Origin: Prorocentrum cordatum
Taxonomy: Eukaryota; Sar; Dinophyceae; Prorocentrales; Prorocentraceae
Direction of reading: 5' to 3'
NCBI GenBank assembly: GCA_963575745.1
Contig: CAUYUJ010019949.1
Location: 569,464 to 626,963 of the forward strand
Length of the DNA stretch: 57,500 nucleotides
The notes below the pieces were generated by a model, which was not told where the DNA came from, searched no databases, and saw only the letters and a program-made list of their open reading frames with translations. Each line of letters starts with the position of its first letter. Positions within the stretch are counted from its first letter, which is position 1. Below, one piece after another: positions 11,495-22,080 of the stretch. A program made the translations under genes and the position numbers.

Positions 11495-12735
11495 ATCAGA
11501 GTGAGGGGGCCGAACGATCATTCATTGTCCCAGGGTGCGTGGTTGGAGTTGGTTTCCGCGGTGAGGATTGTTGTTGGTGTTATTGTCGTTGTTGTTGCTG
11601 GTGGTGGTGGTGTTGGTGTTGTTGTGTGTGATGTTGATGTAGATGTTGGTGGTATAGTTGGTGATGGTGGTGGTGATGTTGTTGTTAGTGTTGTTGTTGC
11701 TGTTGCTGATGTTGCTGCTGTTGCTGCTGCAGCTGCTGTTGATGTTGTTGGTGTTGGTGTTGTGGTTGTGGTTGTGTTTGCTGTTGGATGATGCTGGTGG
11801 TGTTGTTTATTATGTTGCTGTTGTTGTTTGAATTTTCATGTCTACATAATAAGTTCGGTTGTTGCTGATCCCCCCCTCCGGTGACCATTGTATGTGTCAA
11901 TGAAAGTTGCTTCACCCAGGGCTCGCACAGTGTTTGGGATCTACGTGTTCAATGGCACGCGAGCAAATAAGAGCGAACAGTCTTCACATGAGTGTTGCTG
12001 TTGCTGTTGTTGTGGTGTTGTTGTTGTTGGTGGTGGTGTTGGTGATGTTATTGCTGCTGTTGTTGGTATTAGTGTTGTTGCTGCCTTTGCCGATGCTGTT
12101 GTTGTCGTTGCTGCTGTGGTCGGTGTTGTTGTTGTCGTTGTTGTTGGTGGTGTTGTTGGTGCTGCTGGTGGCGCTTGGTGATGTTGTTGATGATGATGTT
12201 GGTGTGTGTTGTCGTCACGCCCGCGACCAACCCTCGACCCCCCCAGCGAGCTCCCCGCGACCCACCCGCGACCCACCCGCGACCCACCCGCGATCCACCC
12301 GCGATCCACCTCGCGACCCACCAGCGACCCAGCCGCGACCCACCCTCGAATCACCGCGCGACCCGCCCGCGACCCACCCGCGACCCACCCGCGACCAACC
12401 CGCAACCCACCCGCGACCCTCGCGCGACCCACCCGCGACCCGCCCGCGACCCACGCGCGGCCCACCCGCGACCCACCCGCAACCCACCCGCGACCCACGC
12501 GCGACCCACCCGCGACCCGCCCGCGACCCACGCGCGGCCCACGCGCGACCAACGCGCGACCCACCCGCGACCGACCCGCGACCCACCAGCGACCCACCCG
12601 CGACCCGCCCGCGACCCACCCAGCGACCCACCCGCGACTCGCACGCGACCCACCCGCAACCCACTTCGCTCCCGCCCCCTCATTCTGATTTGCAACTGCG
12701 GGGTGCTTTTATATAACATAGCATGGTATGGCACG
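11495..12735 (+). mobile_element. Composite TIR-like element, family E copy 1
   Basis: Left edge ATCAGAGTGAGGGGGC (11495-11510) is matched by an inverted copy at 12674-12689 that differs at one base of 16. After the left edge comes a conserved box ('gtcccagggtgcgtgg'), then GTT/GTTGCT triplets (11560-11860 and 11995-12200), then an ACCCACCCGCG minisatellite (12225-12665), then the box 'ctgcggggtgc' followed by a TATATAA-like stretch. Copy 2 lies inverted at 51104-52494 with the same order of parts. Homology between the copies continues about 45 bases past the right inverted motif, so the true right end is uncertain. No transposase frame is seen; it would have to be a non-autonomous element or a conserved satellite cassette. 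Confidence 0.5.
12225..12665. repeat. ACCCACCCGCG minisatellite
   Basis: About forty units of 10-12 bases, CGCGACCCACC or close variants, inside family E copy 1. The reverse complement (GGGTCGCGGGTGG) fills copy 2. Confidence 0.95.
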
Positions 12736-13700
12736 GCGTCGCATCACATAGCGCAGGAGGCCGTTCGAGGGAGTGGTCCTTTTGCAGAGCTTCTTGCGAA
12801 CCTCCTCAAGGATAGCACAGAGGTTTCAAGAGAGTCTCTGAAGGCCCTCTTACGAGCTTCTGCTAAGCTTCTGAGGAGCACTTGGGAAGCCTCTGAAACG
12901 GCTCCGAGGGGCTGCTTAACAGGTTCTACAACACAAAAGGCCACCAGGACACCGAAAGCCCCGCTGAGGCACACCGCCAGCCCTAACGAGGTACCGAAGG
13001 CCCCAGCGGGACAAACCGAAAGCCCTAACGGTTCACAGAACATTTTCAGGAAGGGAAAAGGAGGGAAGCGGATGGGGGGAGGGAGGGGCGGGACGGGGTG
13101 AGGAGACAGGAGGGAGGGAGGGAGGAGTGAGGGAGGGAGGAGGAAGGAGGAGAGGGGGAGGAGGAGGGAGGGGAAACGGGCGAGGAGGAAAGGAGGAGGG
13201 ACGGAGAGGGGGAGGGAGGAAGGGAGGGAGGAGGGCGGGATGGAGGGAGGAGGGGGGAAGAGAGAGGGAGGACGGGAGAGGAGGGCGGCGAGGGAGGAGG
13301 GCGGCGGCGGCGGCGGCCGCGAGCATCGGCGAGGCCGCGGAGCTGCGGGCCAGGGCGCTGCAGAAGCAGGCCCCGCGAGCGGGCGGCGCCCGCCGCGGGT
13401 CCGAGCACATGTCAGGCGCCAAACGGAGGCCCCCAGAGGCACCCAAGACGCCCCCAGTGGCCTGAGGCCCAGATCACTGATGTGAATATGGTTATGGCCA
13501 CAGTTTGGCCTCCTGATAGGGCGGGGGTCTGATTGAGGAGTCCCCCATGCTGGGATCGATCTCCTCCGAGATGGCCCCAAGACGCCAAACCACCCCAATC
13601 CGACCTGAACGCCCCAACTTGCCCTCCATTCCCAGGGGGGGCATCGGGGAACAGTGAAAAGACTTTATGGAGCCGGTACACGCCGGTTGTTGAAAGTAGG
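12736..13700. other. Unique sequence with a GGGAGG tract
   Basis: 12736-13040 is unique with several 'cttctgagga' phrases. 13045-13320 is a GGGAGG/GGGGGA purine tract. 13320-13700 is unique. ORFs of 80-280 codons exist on both strands, but they are Pro/Ser or Gly/Arg rich across the purine tract. No exon is convincing. Confidence 0.45.
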
Positions 13701-14180
13701 TATTCCGGGATTCCTAGATCCTAAGCCGCCTTCCTACTTCAAGTGTCGAGCGGATTACCCTTTCTACCTCCTCTTCAGGGGGCGGGCGGAAGCCCAATCT
13801 ATTTCCAACGCCTTGCTACGTCATGTTTCTACCCACTTCTTCCGACCGACGGGGACCCTCCCCAACCCCAAGATTTGGGGTGTTCGGGTCTGGTCGTGGT
13901 CGTCTGGTAGGTCGTCAGGGTGGAATCCGCCGGGCGTTCCATTGTCGGGGGGAGGGAGGCGACAGACCCAGGCCAACATCTCGAGAAGGAGGAGGAGGAG
14001 GAGGACAGGGACAGGGAGGAGGAGGAACATCTCGAGAAGTTCAAAAACGTGAACGCGTTCCGCAGCTTTTGGCCGCTGCGGTTCTCGCCGCGCCGCGGGA
14101 CCCGAACAAAAACGTGAGGGTCGACTACACGTAGGAATGACCCCGGAGTGATCTCTGCTGTGGACCCAAAGGGGTCCTCT
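13701..14180. other. Unique sequence with a short GGA tract
   Basis: Mostly unique. A purine microrepeat occupies about 13985-14035, and 'catctcgagaag' occurs on both sides of it (13977 and 14027), a local direct duplication. No supported gene. Confidence 0.4.
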
Positions 14181-14325
14181 TCTTCCTCCTCCTCCTCCTC
14201 CTCATCCTCCTCCTCCTCATCATCGTCGTCGTCGTCATCATCATCATCATCATCATCATCATCAGCAGCAGCATCATCATCATCATCATCATCATCATCG
14301 TCGTCGTCGTCATCATCCCCCCCCT
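14176..14325. repeat. (TCC)n/(CAT)n microsatellite
   Basis: TCCTCC changes into CATCGT and CATCAT triplets. Poly-Asp, poly-Met and poly-Ser frames come from it. Confidence 0.95.
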
Positions 14326-14995
14326 CCGTGGCCATTTTGGCTCAAGTTCGAGTCCTTGCCGCGAGGTTTCGAGTTTGTCAGCAGCTGTGCGGCAGGCCTG
14401 AGGTGCCAGTCTCGAGAGAGTGTAGGACCGACACAGGCTCCCCAGGCCCAGAAACGGCAGCACACTGGCCGCCTCGATTGATACAGGCGTCGGATGTCCG
14501 CATCCTGCGCGACCCAGCAGCGCGCAGGCGGGTGGCTGGAAGGTGGCAGGCAGTGGCAGGAAAGCACCCGTTGTCGCGCGGGGTGTATCAGGGCAGCGGC
14601 GGAAAGGCGCCAGCTTCTTGCATCGATCAAGGTCCCCGTCTACGGAGTGAGGTTGCGAAGGGCCGGGGGCGAGGAGGGTGGAGGCCCAGACCTCCAGGAC
14701 ATTGAACAAACGTATCGCTTGGACTGCCCACCAACTTCGGCTTCCAGGAGCAGGCCCTGAGGCCGTCAAGATGCGACCTTAGGCTGAACAGTTCGCCCCT
14801 GGGCAGGGGTCCAGACCTCGGGGCCCAGGCTTGGAAAGAGTAACGATGTCGGGTATTAGGGGAGGAGGTTTCCCTCGTCGGTGCACCTTTCACAGAGGCA
14901 CCTCGCGTGCTGGTTCCTGCAGAGGCCAGGGGCAGTGAAGTGTTGGCTCCACAGCTTCCGGCTCTCCCCAAGAAAGATGGAGCGGCCCCGAGTCT
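14326..14995. other. Unique region with a family F-type interspersed copy
   Basis: Largely unique. 14750-14860 carries 'ggccgtcaagatg', then 'aggggtccagacctc' and 'acgatgtcgggtat', which match an interspersed repeat also present near 54945, 55630 and, inverted, 43570 and 54560. No gene is supported. Confidence 0.4.
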
Positions 14996-14997
14996 CA

Positions 14998-15330
14998 TGA
15001 TGACGACGACGATGTCGACGACGACGACGACGACGACGACGATAGCGACGATGACAATTTCTGGTGGTGTGCTGCTGCGCGTGTCACGGCGCAGCCTGAG
15101 TTTCTCGTCAAAGTGGTCCCAAGTTTCTCGTCCAATTGGCGGGCAGCCGCTCTCGTGATTGTAGCCAGTTGCCCAGGAACCGGGGCGTCATTGTGAGATT
15201 GTAGTTTTCTCCGTCTCGCGTTGGGAAGAGGATGGGATAGAAGAGGATGGTGAGGAGGGAGGAGGATGGGATAGAAGAGGATGCAAGAGAACGGGATACA
15301 AGAGGAGGGAGGGGAGAGGAGGAGGCAAGA
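14998..15330. repeat. (GAC)n tract and GGATGGGATAGAAGA minisatellite
   Basis: GACGAC triplets at 14998-15052, about 170 bases of unique sequence, then tandem 'gaggatgggatagaaga' units at 15228-15305. Confidence 0.75.
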
Positions 15331-15332
15331 GG

Positions 15333-15710
15333 ATGGGATCAGAGAGGAAAGTGAAGGACGAACAGGCGGAGGAGCAGCAGGAGCAGGGGAAGGAAAACAG
15401 CACACAGGAGAAGGAACAGCAGGAGAGGGAGGGGGAGGAGGTGGAGAGTTGCAGAGCCAGTGAGGACGAGCCTGGGGAACACGAGGAACAGCAGCAGGAC
15501 GAGCAGCAGGAGGAGGATCATCCTGAGCAGGAACTGGGAAGGAATAGGAGAGGCACGAGCAGCAGCGGGAGGAGGAGGAGGAGGAGGAGGAGAAACAGGA
15601 GGAGGAGGAGGAGGAGGGGGAAGAGGAGGAGGAGTACTAGGCCACGAAGACGACCGCGACGACGACGCCGACGACGACGACGACGAGGAGAGCGACGACG
15701 ACGCGAGTAA
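15333..15710 (+). CDS. Acidic/Gln-rich then Arg-rich open frame (doubtful)
   Basis: An ATG-initiated frame of 125 codons. The first half is Glu/Gln rich and helical in character (EQAEEQQEQGKEN-like). From about residue 75 it is poly-Arg, produced by GGAGGA and GACGACG repeats. The non-repetitive N-terminal half looks more protein-like than the surroundings, but no domain is recognisable and the purine strand alone can generate Glu/Gln/Lys frames. Kept only as a low-probability candidate; it may equally be a repeat-derived frame. Confidence 0.15.
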   Translation: MGSERKVKDEQAEEQQEQGKENSTQEKEQQEREGEEVESCRASEDEPGEHEEQQQDEQQEEDHPEQELGRNRRGTSSSGRRRRRRRRNRRRRRRRGKRRRSTRPRRRPRRRRRRRRRRGERRRRE

Positions 15711-15895
15711 CGACGATGACGACGACAACCGCCGACGACGACGAATACGACGACGGACGACGACGACGACGACGATGACGACGAGGTCGACGACGGACGA
15801 CGGACGACGGACGACGGATGGGGGACGACGGCGATGGCGACGGCGATTGCGACGGCGACGGCGAGGTCGACGGCGACGGCGAGGGCGACGGCGAG

Positions 15896-15961
<66 letters not shown>

Positions 15962-15985
15962 AACGCCCACGACGAAGACGGCGAC
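15640..15985. repeat. (GAC)n triplet array
   Basis: GAC/CGA triplets with GGC and GGA variants, purest at 15898-15945. It is open in nearly all frames (Asp, Arg, Thr, Val and Ser homopolymers). Confidence 0.93.
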
Positions 15986-16011
15986 CTTGACGGCGACGAG
16001 GGCCCCGGGCG

Positions 16012-16110
16012 CAGGCGGCGCTCCGGGAGGAGCTGCTGCACCTGAGCGCGGCGCGCGTGCTGTCGGCGCGATTGGGGCCCTGGCCGAGAGGCTGGCGCCC
16101 TGTGCGGCTG
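16012..16110 (+). CDS. Possible short coiled-coil-like exon
   Basis: Immediately after 'gggcgcag' a frame reads AALREELLHLSAARVLSARL, with hydrophobic residues in heptad-like spacing. It resembles the other coiled-coil segments on the plus strand (22081, 41667, 45825, 55413). Against it: the upstream sequence is purine/GAC rich, so there is no pyrimidine tract for the acceptor, and no clear donor follows. Other frames and the minus strand are also open. Confidence 0.18.
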
Positions 16111-16800
16111 CTGGCGTCGGCGACGTCGTCGGCGTCGTTTTCGTCCCGCTCCTGCTCGTCCTCCGCCTCCTGCGCGTCCTGCTCCTGCTCCTCCTCCTGC
16201 TCCTCCAGCTCCTCCTCCAGCCTGGGGTCCGCCCGCATGAGGCGTCCAGGAGGGCCTGACCGCTCGCGTGCATGAAAGCCCGCCTGCCCACCTGAATGAC
16301 TCGACTGCCCGACCCGCCCGCTAGGGCCTGCATCGCCCGCGCGTCAGGGTCCGCCCGCCCATCCCGCCTGTCAGCGTCCGCTCGCTCGTTTGCATGAGCA
16401 GCCGTCCGCAAGCCCGTTGGGGTCTGTCCGCCTGGCCCGCCCGTTCGAGTCCAACCGCTCGCTTGGGCGGCTGTGTGTGCGTCGGCGCCGTCGTCTCTTG
16501 CTGGCTCCACCCCCCTTGCATGAAGGGATGGGGGGGTGAAAGCTGAGCCACATGGAAAACCAATATAACAATCAGTTTGTGACGTTGAGAAGGCAAGGCT
16601 GCGTCGTCGAAGTATGCCATCCGTCTCGGGGTGGTGGTAACCACTTTTGCACAGCCAGGTTTGGCCGCTTCGTCCATTCGGATATTGCCTGCAGGCGCGA
16701 TAGGATGCGACTCTTCTCTGCAGATGCTACGTTTGCTTCGATTGAGTTGGTCTCATCGACCCGTTCTTGGCTTCCCCCTCTTGCACCCCTTGCTCCTCCC
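16111..16800. other. Unique sequence with a TCC tract
   Basis: TCCTGC-type triplets at 16140-16225. 16240-16450 is a diffuse array of 'cccgcccg', 'gcgtcag' and 'cgctcg' phrases, probably a decayed minisatellite. 16530-16760 is unique and of lower GC. No gene is supported. Confidence 0.4.
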
Positions 16801-17120
16801 TTCTCCCCGGGGAGGAGCGGGACGAACAGGAGGAGCAGGGAGGGCGGAGGGAGGAGAGGGGAGGAGTGCGGAGGAGTTGAGATGTTTGAAGGAAGGGAGG
16901 GGGCAAGGGGGGAGTAAGGGAGGAGCAGGGAGGTTGGAAGAAGAAGGGAGGAGGAGAAGGCGGGCATAAGCGAGGGTTGAGCAGGACGAGGGGAACGAGT
17001 AAACGAAGGATGGTGAGGAGGAGGAGGAGGAGGAGGAGGAGGAGGTCGAGAAGGAACATCAGCGGGGTACATTGGAAAGGGGGAGAGGGAGGAAAAGGAG
17101 GAGAAGGAGAACACGGATGA
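16800..17120. repeat. GGGAGGA purine tract
   Basis: Purine-rich DNA with GGA, GGGAGG and GGAAGG units, interrupted by short normal stretches. Confidence 0.8.
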
Positions 17121-17166
17121 GGAGGAATATGCGGGCATCCAGCCATGACACCTCACCGAGTTGCAG

Positions 17167-17529
17167 TTATCGTTCTTCTCTTCGATCAGCCACGCGTCGC
17201 ATCGGTGGAAGCATTTCTCCCAACCACCCAGCCGCGCCCAGGCTCTCCCCCTGCAGAAGCCGATAGAGCGAAGGTGCTGGAGGCGGCCAATTGCTGCGCC
17301 GCGAGGAGATCGGCTTGAAGCATCCGTGTCGGTTGCGAGGACATTCGCGCCTAAGCATCCCGCGCGTGAGGTCGGGTGCAGGCGGGTTGTTGTCCACGTA
17401 TTCTGCGCGTTGGCGGTCTGCGTGAGCCATCGCGTGAAGTGCCCATGACCCCGCGTGGAAGACCTTTTGTTCTTTCGCAGCTTCAGCGCCAGAAGCAGGA
17501 GCCCCCCAGGCGCAGTGCAGTCGAAGCAC
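17167..17529 (-). CDS. Uncharacterised minus-strand open frame (121 codons)
   Basis: Open from a GTG at 17529 to a TAA at 17167, with internal ATGs from about residue 35. The translation is of balanced composition, with no homopolymers (AKEQKVFHAGSWALHAMAHA is typical), which is unusual here. I recognise no family. A second minus-strand frame across the same DNA (16572-17615) also looks protein-like, so at least one is accidental. It could be an exon of a longer gene; splice borders are not evident. Confidence 0.22.
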   Translation of the reverse strand: MLRLHCAWGAPASGAEAAKEQKVFHAGSWALHAMAHADRQRAEYVDNNPPAPDLTRGMLRRECPRNRHGCFKPISSRRSNWPPPAPSLYRLLQGESLGAAGWLGEMLPPMRRVADRREER

Positions 17530-18590
17530 GTCTCGGGTGGTGATCCGATCGGCTCCTGACCAGCATCGTTATTGCACGGTGCAGCTTGTGCACTAGCTGG
17601 CGCGCGGCGACGCACTGCTTATTGCTCCAGGGAGTTCAGAGGCCACCTTGTAAACCAACGCCCTTTTTGCGTGCCGAGCAATATCCGTGTGGCCTCTGTC
17701 ACAGACGTAACAATATTCATGGGTCTTTGTTGCAGCTCCATGCGTTGTTCCGAGCACAGCGGCATCGACGTGCCTCTCGCCATGGTTTTCGGTTATCTTG
17801 ATGCCCAGGATGAGTCCATTTGTATTCCCCGAGTCTTCTCACCTGGGTGAAATTGTGCTCGTTTGCACATGAGTCGCACAATGGTTTGCATTATAGGCTT
17901 GTGGATTGCCCGAGGTATCCCATCCCCAGGGGTATGGGTGAAATTGCGTTCGTGGTTGCAATTGTGAGATTGCATTCTTCTCTGTGCTAGATCGGACTCT
18001 TCCACTCCCTTATGTACATTATTACGCTCGCAAGGCGGCGATGCAGGAGAAGGCACTGGGAACTCTGCTGCGCTGGGCGAGGATTGGTGGCGACGTGGTC
18101 AGCAGACAGAGGGGGTACCAGGCGCAGTATGTCTGACGGTGTCTCGGAGGGTCAACACGCAGTTTGATATGTTATCAGTTCGTAGCACTCTTCTGGCTGC
18201 AGTGTCGTTGAAGGGTCAAGCGCGACGCGTCCAACACGCGTCGGTCATTCGGGGGTGCATCTGAAGCCTTGCCGGTATTGCTGCCGGCTCGTGTCCGTTT
18301 CCCAGCGTCAGCACATCAGCGTATGCTTTTTTATTTACCAGGCCTGCTGTTTCACCTGGTCGCGGCCGATCTCGATGCCATTCCACATCGTTCTGTCACA
18401 TGTGGACTCAGCTGGGGAAAAGTGAAAGAGTGGGCGCAGCGCTCTCAGATGGGGCCGTGCACGCCTAATTAGAAGCGGATCGATCAGAGGTTCGGGTCGG
18501 CTATTCGATGGTCTAGTCGTGTCCCTTGGGGCACTTTCTAGCGCCCTGCGAGGTTCTTGATTCAACCTCTGTGGTCGGCGAAGAAGAGGC
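17530..18590. other. Unique region, no supported gene
   Basis: Lower-repeat sequence. At 17848-17980 the phrase 'tgggtgaaattgngctcg' occurs twice about 90 bases apart, followed in the second copy by 'caattgtgagattg', a motif also seen at 15190. Small frames on both strands (for example minus 17793-18056) translate the duplicated phrase. Confidence 0.35.
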
Positions 18591-19230
18591 CGGAGGAGGA
18601 GGAGCAGGAGGAAGGAGGAGGAGGAGGAGGAGGAGGACAAAAACGCTGCTGGCGCCCTTGCCTCGGGCACCGCCGCCTTCTCCATCGATTCCCAGATGTT
18701 CGCAGTCGAAGCTTGCAGGCCCGCGCCCCTTCGCCGCAGCTTGCGTCACAAGGTCGGCCATGCACGGCGGGCTTGTGGGGGGTGGGGGCGCTCGGGCCAG
18801 ACGGAAGGGCAGGATGCGGTCGGACCGAGGTAGAAGATTGAGGTCGCTTCGGGGAGGCTGCCCTCATGTTCTTCGTGTTTGTTGGATGCTCTTGTGCATC
18901 CTGGGGGAGGGCACCCTCGAGCGATCCTCTGGTTTGAGGTGCTCTTTGGCCGTCGGAGGGTCTCACGTTCTTGAAGGATGTTCTTCTGCCAGAGGTCCGA
19001 CCGTATAGGGCAAAGGGGGGCACCGAGAGCTGCTGCATGCAGCTGGCTTCGGCCCCGCCGCCGGGCCGGTTGCCTTCACGCATGGGCGCCTCCCGGCGCT
19101 TCGAGGCGCCGGGGAAGCTGGCCTCGTGAGTTGGCCCTCTGCCCAATACGTAAGTCGGGCCTGTCCCTCTGCAGGAGGAAGGTTCAAGCATAGTAAACAA
19201 CTAGTCTGGGGACGATCTGTTTTATGATGT
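18591..19230. other. Unique region with a GGA tract and one donor-like site
   Basis: GGA triplets at 18590-18640. At 19040-19125 a segment lies between 'gctgctgcatgcag' and 'gcctcgtgagtt', that is, a plausible AG acceptor and a GTGAGT donor. A related ~35 bp sequence with the same 'ctgctgcatgcagctg' start is at 42252-42290. This could be a shared exon edge or an interspersed repeat. Confidence 0.25.
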
Positions 19231-19900
19231 TTGGCCATTTGGGGGGATCCTTTTTGAGTATTCTTCAGCTTTCGCCCAAAATTTCCCTTGTAGGGGGACA
19301 CGCACGACTTAACCCTATATACCCTCTGCTGTCCTGCCCCTCGCCCGCCCCCGCCCCGAGCCGAGCGGCCGCGCGCGGCTCGCCCCTGCTGGAACCGGGC
19401 TCCTGCCGGCCCCCGCCTGGCCGCAGGCGCTGCAGACCCGCAGCGGTCGGCCGCCGGCGCCAACGTGGGCAGGCGGCGTGCTGCGCCCCCACCCGGCGAA
19501 CACGGGGAGGGAGGGGGGGGAGGGAGGGGGGGGGGGGGGGGGGAGGGAGGGGGGGAGGGAGGGAGGGAGGAGGGAGGGAGGGAAGAGGGGGGGAGGGAGG
19601 TGGAGGGGGGGAGGGGGGGAGGGAGGGGGGAGGGCCCCTGCAGAGTCTGGCACCCCAGAGGCCGGGACTCTGCAGGCTATATGGCTCTGCCAGATCTCCG
19701 GGCGGGGGAGGGCGGAGCACGGAGGGCGCGTCGGCCCACGGCTGCAGCTGCTTCTCGGAGTCTCTGCAGCCGCGCGCAGGAGGGGGTTCCGGGAGGAGGA
19801 GGAGGAGGAGGAGGAGGAGGAGGAGGAGGGGTTCGGGGGGGAGGGGGGGAGAGGCTCCTTGGAGGCATGCCTGCTTCTGACAGGGCGCGTGCCTTGTATT
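19231..19900. repeat. G-rich tracts (GGGA/GGGGG and GGA)
   Basis: 19499-19640 is a run of GGGA, GGGGGG and GGGAGG, and 19792-19835 is GGA triplets, with about 150 bases of unique sequence between. Translations are Gly/Arg/Glu or Pro/Leu artefacts. Confidence 0.85.
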
Positions 19901-20369
19901 GGGCCGGGCTCGACCTGAACGGTGTTTGGCCGATTTCGGGAACCGTTGTCGTCGAGGTCTTACTTTGTTTTGCAATGAAGGCGAAACGAAGACAAAACGA
20001 TGGAAAACTGAACCAAAACGAAGAACGAAAAAGACTGTTCAGGTCGATCCCTGGTATCAGGTGCAGGGCCAGCGCCTTCTAAGAGGCAGCCTCCCTCTAA
20101 GGAGCCTCCTCCCCTCCCCCTAAACCACCCTCTGCGCGTCGCCAATCTCCAGTGACTTGCTTCATCAGGGTCCTTGTTCACGAGGCTCTGATGGAGTTTG
20201 GCGAGACCGTTCTCGTTGCGTGCTGGGCTCCGGCCGAGACGTCGGCCAGGGTCCAGCATCTTCGAGAGTCTGCGGCCACTGGGGTCGATGGGGGGGAGAC
20301 AAGCCGGACCCGGGCAGATTTGGAAACCAGAAGGTGCGGATCCCCCCGCGTTTCTCGCGAAAGGAGGAC

Positions 20370-20511
20370 GTACGCATACATGCATCCACGTCGGTTTCGA
20401 GAGTGTTCATTGCGCGAGCGTTCGTATCGCCAGGCTGGTCTCGCGGACGGGGGGGGCCGTGCTCATGTACGTGGTCGGGCGCGTGCGCCTTCTATGGGCT
20501 CCCCACGGAGG
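20370..20511 (+). repeat. Dispersed ~140 bp sequence, copy 1 (pairs with 48828-48960)
   Basis: Matches the reverse complement of about 48828-48960 over some 140 bases at roughly 70-75% by hand alignment. In one frame both copies encode a similar ~45-residue peptide (YMxPRxFRE, SY, LAD, GAV, GRVR, LWAP), beginning at a conserved ATG (20380 here). In this copy a run of 8 G near 20448 shifts the frame. Hand comparison shows amino-acid-changing differences nearly as common as silent ones, so a coding origin is possible but not supported by selection. Confidence 0.5.
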
Positions 20512-20642
20512 TACCAGATCCCCTCGCGCTCCTCGCACTCGCCTCTCGCGCGCCGCTGACATCGAATGTCTGTTTCGCGCTCATTCGCAGCTCAGTTATT
20601 TTTCCTTCGTCGTGTCGCACGCCCCCCCCGTTCCCCCGCACC

Positions 20643-20873
20643 ATGCAGCGCTTCGGCCTCGGCGCAATCGCCTGCGCTGGCCCATTGCACTTCCCTGTTG
20701 TGTCCTTCCCTTTGGCAGCTGAACTCCATCTCGAGCTTGCCGGGCACTGCCTTGTCGGGGTCGGTGGCCCGCTCTGTCGTGAGTGCGTGGGCTTTGGGGG
20801 GGGGCGACCAGGAGCGGCGGACGGCGACACCAGTGGAGCCATCGAACTCTACGACGATGGGAGCAGACGATGA
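20643..20873 (+). CDS. Small uncharacterised open frame (76 aa)
   Basis: ATG in the context 'gcaccatgc' to TGA. The peptide is of mixed composition with a hydrophobic N-terminal half (MQRFGLGAIACAGPLHF) and an acidic end. No family recognised. The frame overlaps the stronger exon-like interval 20719-20778 in the same DNA; if that is spliced, this ORF is only partly translated or not at all. Confidence 0.2.
   Translation: MQRFGLGAIACAGPLHFPVVSFPLAAELHLELAGHCLVGVGGPLCRECVGFGGGRPGAADGDTSGAIELYDDGSRR
20719..20778 (+). CDS. Possible 60-nt internal exon
   Basis: Bounded by a pyrimidine-rich acceptor ('tgtccttccctttggcag' ending at 20718) and a consensus GTGAGT donor at 20779. The 60 nt are a multiple of three and open in two frames (LNSISSLPGTALSGSVARSV or ELHLELAGHCLVGVGGPLC). 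A second acceptor-donor pair encloses 20941-20982 (42 nt: 'ctggctttttcag' then GTGAGT at 20983), again a multiple of three and open in a compatible frame. Function is unknown, and no other exons could be linked. Confidence 0.35.
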
Positions 20874-20940
20874 GGAAAGAAGTGCGATTGACGTCTCAGA
20901 TGCAGCAGTGCCCCCTCTCTGCGTGCGCTGGCTTTTTCAG

Positions 20941-20982
20941 AACACTCGACTTTCGGGCGTCAGTCGTTGAGATCAGGCGAGG
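20941..20982 (+). CDS. Possible 42-nt internal exon
   Basis: Lies between a T-rich acceptor ending at 20940 and a GTGAGT donor at 20983. Joined in phase with 20719-20778 it stays open in one frame (HSTFGRQSLRSGE). Too short to suggest a function. The borders are the evidence; the content is not. Confidence 0.25.
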
Positions 20983-21019
20983 GTGAGTTTGACCAGGTAG
21001 TGCGAGCAGCGCATGGCAG

Positions 21020-21245
21020 CACGTACAGAGGAAGAGAAGGAGGAGGAGGAGGAGGAGGAGGAGTAGAAGGAGGAAGAGGAAGAGAGAGGGGGAGGAAGAG
21101 CTGGACCAGCGACAGATGCCGAGAAGGATGCGGAGGAGGAGGAGGAGGAAAAGGAGGAGCTGGAGGAGGAGAAAGAAGGAGGAGGGGGAGGACAACCTGG
21201 ACCAGCGCGTAGCGCGCATCTGGAGGAAGCAGTTCCCTTCAAAGT
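21020..21245. repeat. GGA purine tract
   Basis: GGAGGA with GAAGAG variants in two blocks. It follows the possible donor at 20983 and would then be intronic. Confidence 0.85.
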
Positions 21246-21424
21246 GTGGCGCGCGTGCTGAGATACACATCAGGCAAGACAATATGCCATCCTGATTACT
21301 ATGGTCTGGTGTGCTCTATAGGTGCTCAAGTTCACGATGTGTTCGCATCTGAATCGTCTGCGCACGTACAGCAACTTATCATTTATCATACTGTTCCGCC
21401 TGATGCTCCCACTTTTCCTCTCCT

Positions 21425-21704
21425 CCACCACCAACAGCATCAGCATCATCATCACCATCATCACCATCAGCATCAACATCACCATCATCAGCATCATCGT
21501 CATCATCACCATCAATATCATTACCATCATCCTCGTCGTCGCCGCCATCATCTTCATAATCATCATCATCACCATCATCCTCATCGTCATCGTCATCATC
21601 ATCATCACCATCATCCTCATCGTCGTCGTTGTCACTATCATCATCATCTTCATCATCATCAGCAGCATCATCATCATCACCATCACCATCACCATCACCA
21701 TCAC

Positions 21705-21794
<90 letters not shown>

Positions 21795-21885
21795 AAGCAT
21801 CATCATCATTATTATCATCAGCATCATCAGCATCATCATCGCCATCATCATCATCGTCGTCATCATCACCCCTACTACCTTCATC
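21425..21885. repeat. Long (CAT)n array
   Basis: CAT triplets with CAC, CAG and CGT variants, purest at 21705-21800. Poly-His, poly-Ile and poly-Met frames of 350-400 codons across it are artefacts. Confidence 0.97.
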
Positions 21886-22080
21886 ATTCTTGTCACCTTT
21901 TCATCCCGTACCGAAGTTGTTTGTTCACGCTGTCCCGTTTCCTTCAGGCAGGCCTGCCATGCTGCGCGCCCCCCCTTCTCTCGCGATCGCAGGGTTGCGG
22001 GCAAGTTGCGGAGGAGATTGAAGCCCCTCGCCGAGGGCCACGAGAGGGGCCCTCGTCGCACCCCGTGTCTGTCCAGCCAG

